A stretch of DNA of 64,000 nucleotides from an uncultured Actinobacillus sp. (lineage in GTDB: Bacteria; Pseudomonadota; Gammaproteobacteria; Enterobacterales; Pasteurellaceae): the NCBI RefSeq assembly GCF_945915845.1, contig NZ_CAMEFX010000002.1, positions 62,001 to 126,000 of the forward strand, read 5' to 3'. The notes beneath the pieces were generated by a model. It made no database searches. It saw only the letters and a list, made by a program, of their open reading frames with translations, and was not told the DNA's origin. Shown here piece after piece: positions 61,623-64,000 of this stretch. The stretch's first letter is position 1. Every line of letters starts with the position of its first letter. A program made the position numbers and the translations under genes.

Positions 61623-62255
61623 TTAGCCTTTTATTGTCCCATTTTCAATGCAAATAATTCGATCAATTCGCTCTTTTAATTCATTGGGTTGGTGGGTGAC
61701 AATTAATAAGGTTAATTTCTTTTCGGTGCATAATTCATCAATCAAATTTAACATTTCTAAACGTAACTCGGGATCGAGTGCTGAAAAGGGTTCGTCAAGC
61801 AACAAAATAGGTTTGTCTCGCAATAAGCAGCGTGCAATCGCCACGCGTTGTTTTTGCCCACCTGAAAGTTCAGTGGGTTTGCGGCTTAAAAATTCGTTTA
61901 AACCCACCGCACTTGCAGCTTGTTGAACACGAATTTTTTCATCCGTATTAAGTTTTAAACCGGGATTAATGCCTAAGCCAATATTTTGTGCTACGGTTAA
62001 ATGGGGAAATAAATTGTTGTCTTGGAACAGCATGGAAACAGGGCGTAAGTGCGGTTCTGTTTTGCTGTGATTTTCACCATTGAGCCAAATTTCCCCGGAG
62101 TCTGCGCGCTCAAAGCCTGCGATTAAATTGAGTAGTGTACTTTTTCCTGCCCCGCTTGCACCAATAATAGCAATTTTTTCTTGGGCTTGAACATGCAAAT
62201 CAAAGGTCATTTGCATTTCTTTATATTGAAATTGAAGTTGGTTTAGTTTAATCAC
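61623..62255 (-). CDS. thiQ: Thiamine ABC transporter ATPase ThiQ
   Basis: 210-residue ATPase powering thiamine and thiamine pyrophosphate import. Walker [10 protein letters not shown], signature LSGGQKQRV, Walker [13 protein letters not shown]. It overlaps thiP by 8 bases and is the last gene of thiB-thiP-thiQ. Confidence 0.94.
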   Translation of the reverse strand: MIKLNQLQFQYKEMQMTFDLHVQAQEKIAIIGASGAGKSTLLNLIAGFERADSGEIWLNGENHSKTEPHLRPVSMLFQDNNLFPHLTVAQNIGLGINPGLKLNTDEKIRVQQAASAVGLNEFLSRKPTELSGGQKQRVAIARCLLRDKPILLLDEPFSALDPELRLEMLNLIDELCTEKKLTLLIVTHQPNELKERIDRIICIENGTIKG

Positions 62256-63858
62256 GTTGTTTTTCCACCATAAAAAATAGACCCAGACAAACTAACATCA
62301 ATACCAATGCGGTTACTGCGGCATCATCGCTACGGTAGCTACCAAGCTGTTGGTAAAGCAAATAAGGCAGTGAACTGAAATTTTGGCTGCCAAATAAGGC
62401 AATGGCAGTAAAATCCCCGAGCGATAAGGTACAGGCTAAAGCAAAGGCGTATTTCATTGGCTGAGCTAAATTTTGCCATTCGATTAATCGGAAGCGTGCC
62501 CAACCTTGAATGCCGAGAGATTGGCAGAGTTTTTCGTAATATTGCATATTTTGATTCATGGGAACAGCAAGGATACGGGCGACAAAAGGTAAGGCAGATA
62601 AGGCGTTGCAGAATACTAAAATGCTAAATAAATGCCAGTGCGTAAAGGAAATTTCTTGCAATAGCACATAAAGTCCAATGGCAAGCACCAACATAGGAAT
62701 GCTGAGAACAATCATACTGGTGTTTAGTAGGCAATGTGCTAATTTAGGAAAATAACGCCAATTTAATTGGCGTGAAAATTGTAAAAGTGCGGTGGCAGAA
62801 ATGAGTGAAATTGATGCAGACAGTGGTGCAATACTAAAAGAATAGCCCATCGCTTGCCACAGTTTTGGATTTCGCCAAGCTGTAAAAAAAGCCTTTGTAC
62901 TGAGAGCATTTACCATGACATTGAGTAAGGGGGAGAGAATAAAAAGACTGACTGTTATTAAACAAAAAATATGCCAATATTTGACCGCACTTGATTGTTT
63001 CGGCAACCATAATGTTTGGAAGTTCAATTGCGTTTCGGGCAGGCGGCTAAATATGGCACTAAGCCCAAATAAGCTCAAACAAAAAATACATTGCAACAAG
63101 GCGAAAAATGCGGCTTTGGAGAGGTCAAAATCAAAAATGATGGCTTGGTAAATGGCGACTTCAATAGTGGTAAATTTAGGGCCGCCACCTAATACCAATA
63201 CAATAGCAAAACTGGTGAAACATAGCATAAAAATCAGCACAAATCCGGGTAGGATTTGTTGGCGTAAATAGGGGAATTCTAGCCAGCGAATCAATTGCCA
63301 ACCTCGGATATTCAATTGTGCAGCAAGTTGGCGTTGTTGGTTGGGGATGGCGTAAAAACTTTGCAAAAACATTCGCGTTGCAAGGGGGATGTTAAAAAAT
63401 AAATGGGCGATGAGGATGCCTGTTAAACCATAGATATTGGGTTGCCAATCTAATTGCCAATAAGTAAAAAGTTGAGCAAGCCAGCCTGACGCGCCGTAGA
63501 TGCCTAATATACCAAATACAGCCACTAAAGAAGGTAACACAAAGGTGATCGAAAAAAGGCGCAGTAAAAAGGTTTTGCCTTTGAATGATTGATAGAAAAA
63601 GGCGCGCGCAAAAAGCAGACCAATAAGAATAGAAAGGCTTGCACTTAAAAAAGCTTGCCCAATACTGAATAAAAGCACCTGATGCAAATAGGGATCTTGC
63701 CATAGTTCTTGCCAGAAAAAGGTTTCACCGGAAGAAAATACGGCATTAAGTGATGCAGCATAAAGTGCAATAATAGCACTCAATACGAAGCATCCGCCCA
63801 CGTAATGACGTGGACGGAGTGTAGTTAAGCGAGAAAGTGCGGTAAAAAAAGCCATCAT
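62248..63858 (-). CDS. thiP: Thiamine ABC transporter permease ThiP
   Basis: Double-length permease of 536 residues with about 12 helices in two homologous halves, typical of ThiP. The ATG at 63858 directly follows the thiB stop (TAAATGATG); a second ATG at 63855 is equally possible. The two EAA-like loops are [19 protein letters not shown] and [20 protein letters not shown]. Confidence 0.95.
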   Translation of the reverse strand: MMAFFTALSRLTTLRPRHYVGGCFVLSAIIALYAASLNAVFSSGETFFWQELWQDPYLHQVLLFSIGQAFLSASLSILIGLLFARAFFYQSFKGKTFLLRLFSITFVLPSLVAVFGILGIYGASGWLAQLFTYWQLDWQPNIYGLTGILIAHLFFNIPLATRMFLQSFYAIPNQQRQLAAQLNIRGWQLIRWLEFPYLRQQILPGFVLIFMLCFTSFAIVLVLGGGPKFTTIEVAIYQAIIFDFDLSKAAFFALLQCIFCLSLFGLSAIFSRLPETQLNFQTLWLPKQSSAVKYWHIFCLITVSLFILSPLLNVMVNALSTKAFFTAWRNPKLWQAMGYSFSIAPLSASISLISATALLQFSRQLNWRYFPKLAHCLLNTSMIVLSIPMLVLAIGLYVLLQEISFTHWHLFSILVFCNALSALPFVARILAVPMNQNMQYYEKLCQSLGIQGWARFRLIEWQNLAQPMKYAFALACTLSLGDFTAIALFGSQNFSSLPYLLYQQLGSYRSDDAAVTALVLMLVCLGLFFMVEKQRD

Positions 63859-64000
63859 TTATTTTGATAAAACCTGTTGCCAAGTAGCGATCCAACTTTT
63901 TAATGTGCTTTCGGTTATTCCGTTGGTATCGAGGGTTTTGGTGTTTTTTTGGCTTTGTTTTAAGGCATCAAAGTGCGGTTCGATTTGCGCCGAAATAGTC
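63859..64000 (-). CDS. thiB: Thiamine-binding periplasmic protein ThiB (C-terminal end)
   Basis: The last 46 codons before a TAA that touches the thiP start. The frame reads IEPHFDALKQSQ...ESTLKSWIATWQQVLSK, a ThiB-type C-terminus. The rest lies beyond the window. Its place at the head of thiPQ confirms the identity. Confidence 0.85.
   Translation of the reverse strand, partial: TISAQIEPHFDALKQSQKNTKTLDTNGITESTLKSWIATWQQVLSK

Overview
The window looks like a chromosome segment from a Pasteurellaceae bacterium of the Haemophilus influenzae-type uptake-signal clade (Haemophilus or Aggregatibacter; H. parainfluenzae-like is my best guess, species not resolved). The reasons are the many copies of the DNA-uptake core AAGTGCGGT (or ACCGCACTT), the AT-rich codon use, and gene blocks that recall H. 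influenzae order: comEC-msbA-lpxK-kdsB-uvrC, adk-ampG-galE, pepA/lptF-lptG and thiBPQ.

Layout. 1-12,122: comEC (5' end cut by the window), lipid A/Kdo genes msbA-lpxK-kdsB, a DUF4198 exported protein, uvrC, a UDG-family protein, selD and thiI. 12,322-16,584: an OmpP2-like porin with a strong CRP site, a BrnT/BrnA toxin-antitoxin pair, argG and adk. 16,680-16,930: a short structured transcription unit encoding a 25-residue hydrophobic peptide. 16,946-31,190: ampG, galE, an NCS2 purine permease, two small proteins (one a UmuD-like protein without the catalytic dyad), sstT, modF, qmcA/nfeD, a flavodoxin-fold oxidoreductase, pepA, lptF-lptG and tRNA-Leu(CAA).

31,200-45,300 is an accessory block. 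It opens with a scar at the tRNA: an integrase fragment fused to a truncated fadD pseudogene. A sugar ABC-importer locus follows, with two Gfo/Idh/MocA dehydrogenases and a GntR/FCD regulator facing a large palindromic operator. Next come an orphan 180-residue protein and a complete type II-C CRISPR-Cas locus: tracrRNA, cas9, cas1, cas2 and a 16-repeat array. I found no intact uptake-signal core between about 30,963 and 45,298, which fits later acquisition.

The CRISPR locus is closely like that of Neisseria meningitidis. The tracrRNA and crRNAs read from the minus strand and cas9-cas1-cas2 from the plus strand. Each repeat carries an extended -10 promoter, and the array ends in a hairpin plus U-run next to the first repeat on the cas2 side. 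Two of the 15 spacers are identical.

46,527-64,000 returns to core genes: dnaK-dnaJ (sigma-32-like promoter), a DUF3298 lipoprotein, argS, small lipoproteins, metH, metC, a 2-Cys peroxiredoxin and thiB-thiP-thiQ. A heptanucleotide repeat right after the start codon of one lipoprotein gene (54,603-54,668) looks like a phase-variation switch. Two unrelated families of intergenic elements made of four or five tandem short hairpins occur twice each: an inverted pair at 8,544 and 18,265, and a direct pair at 53,501 and 53,905.
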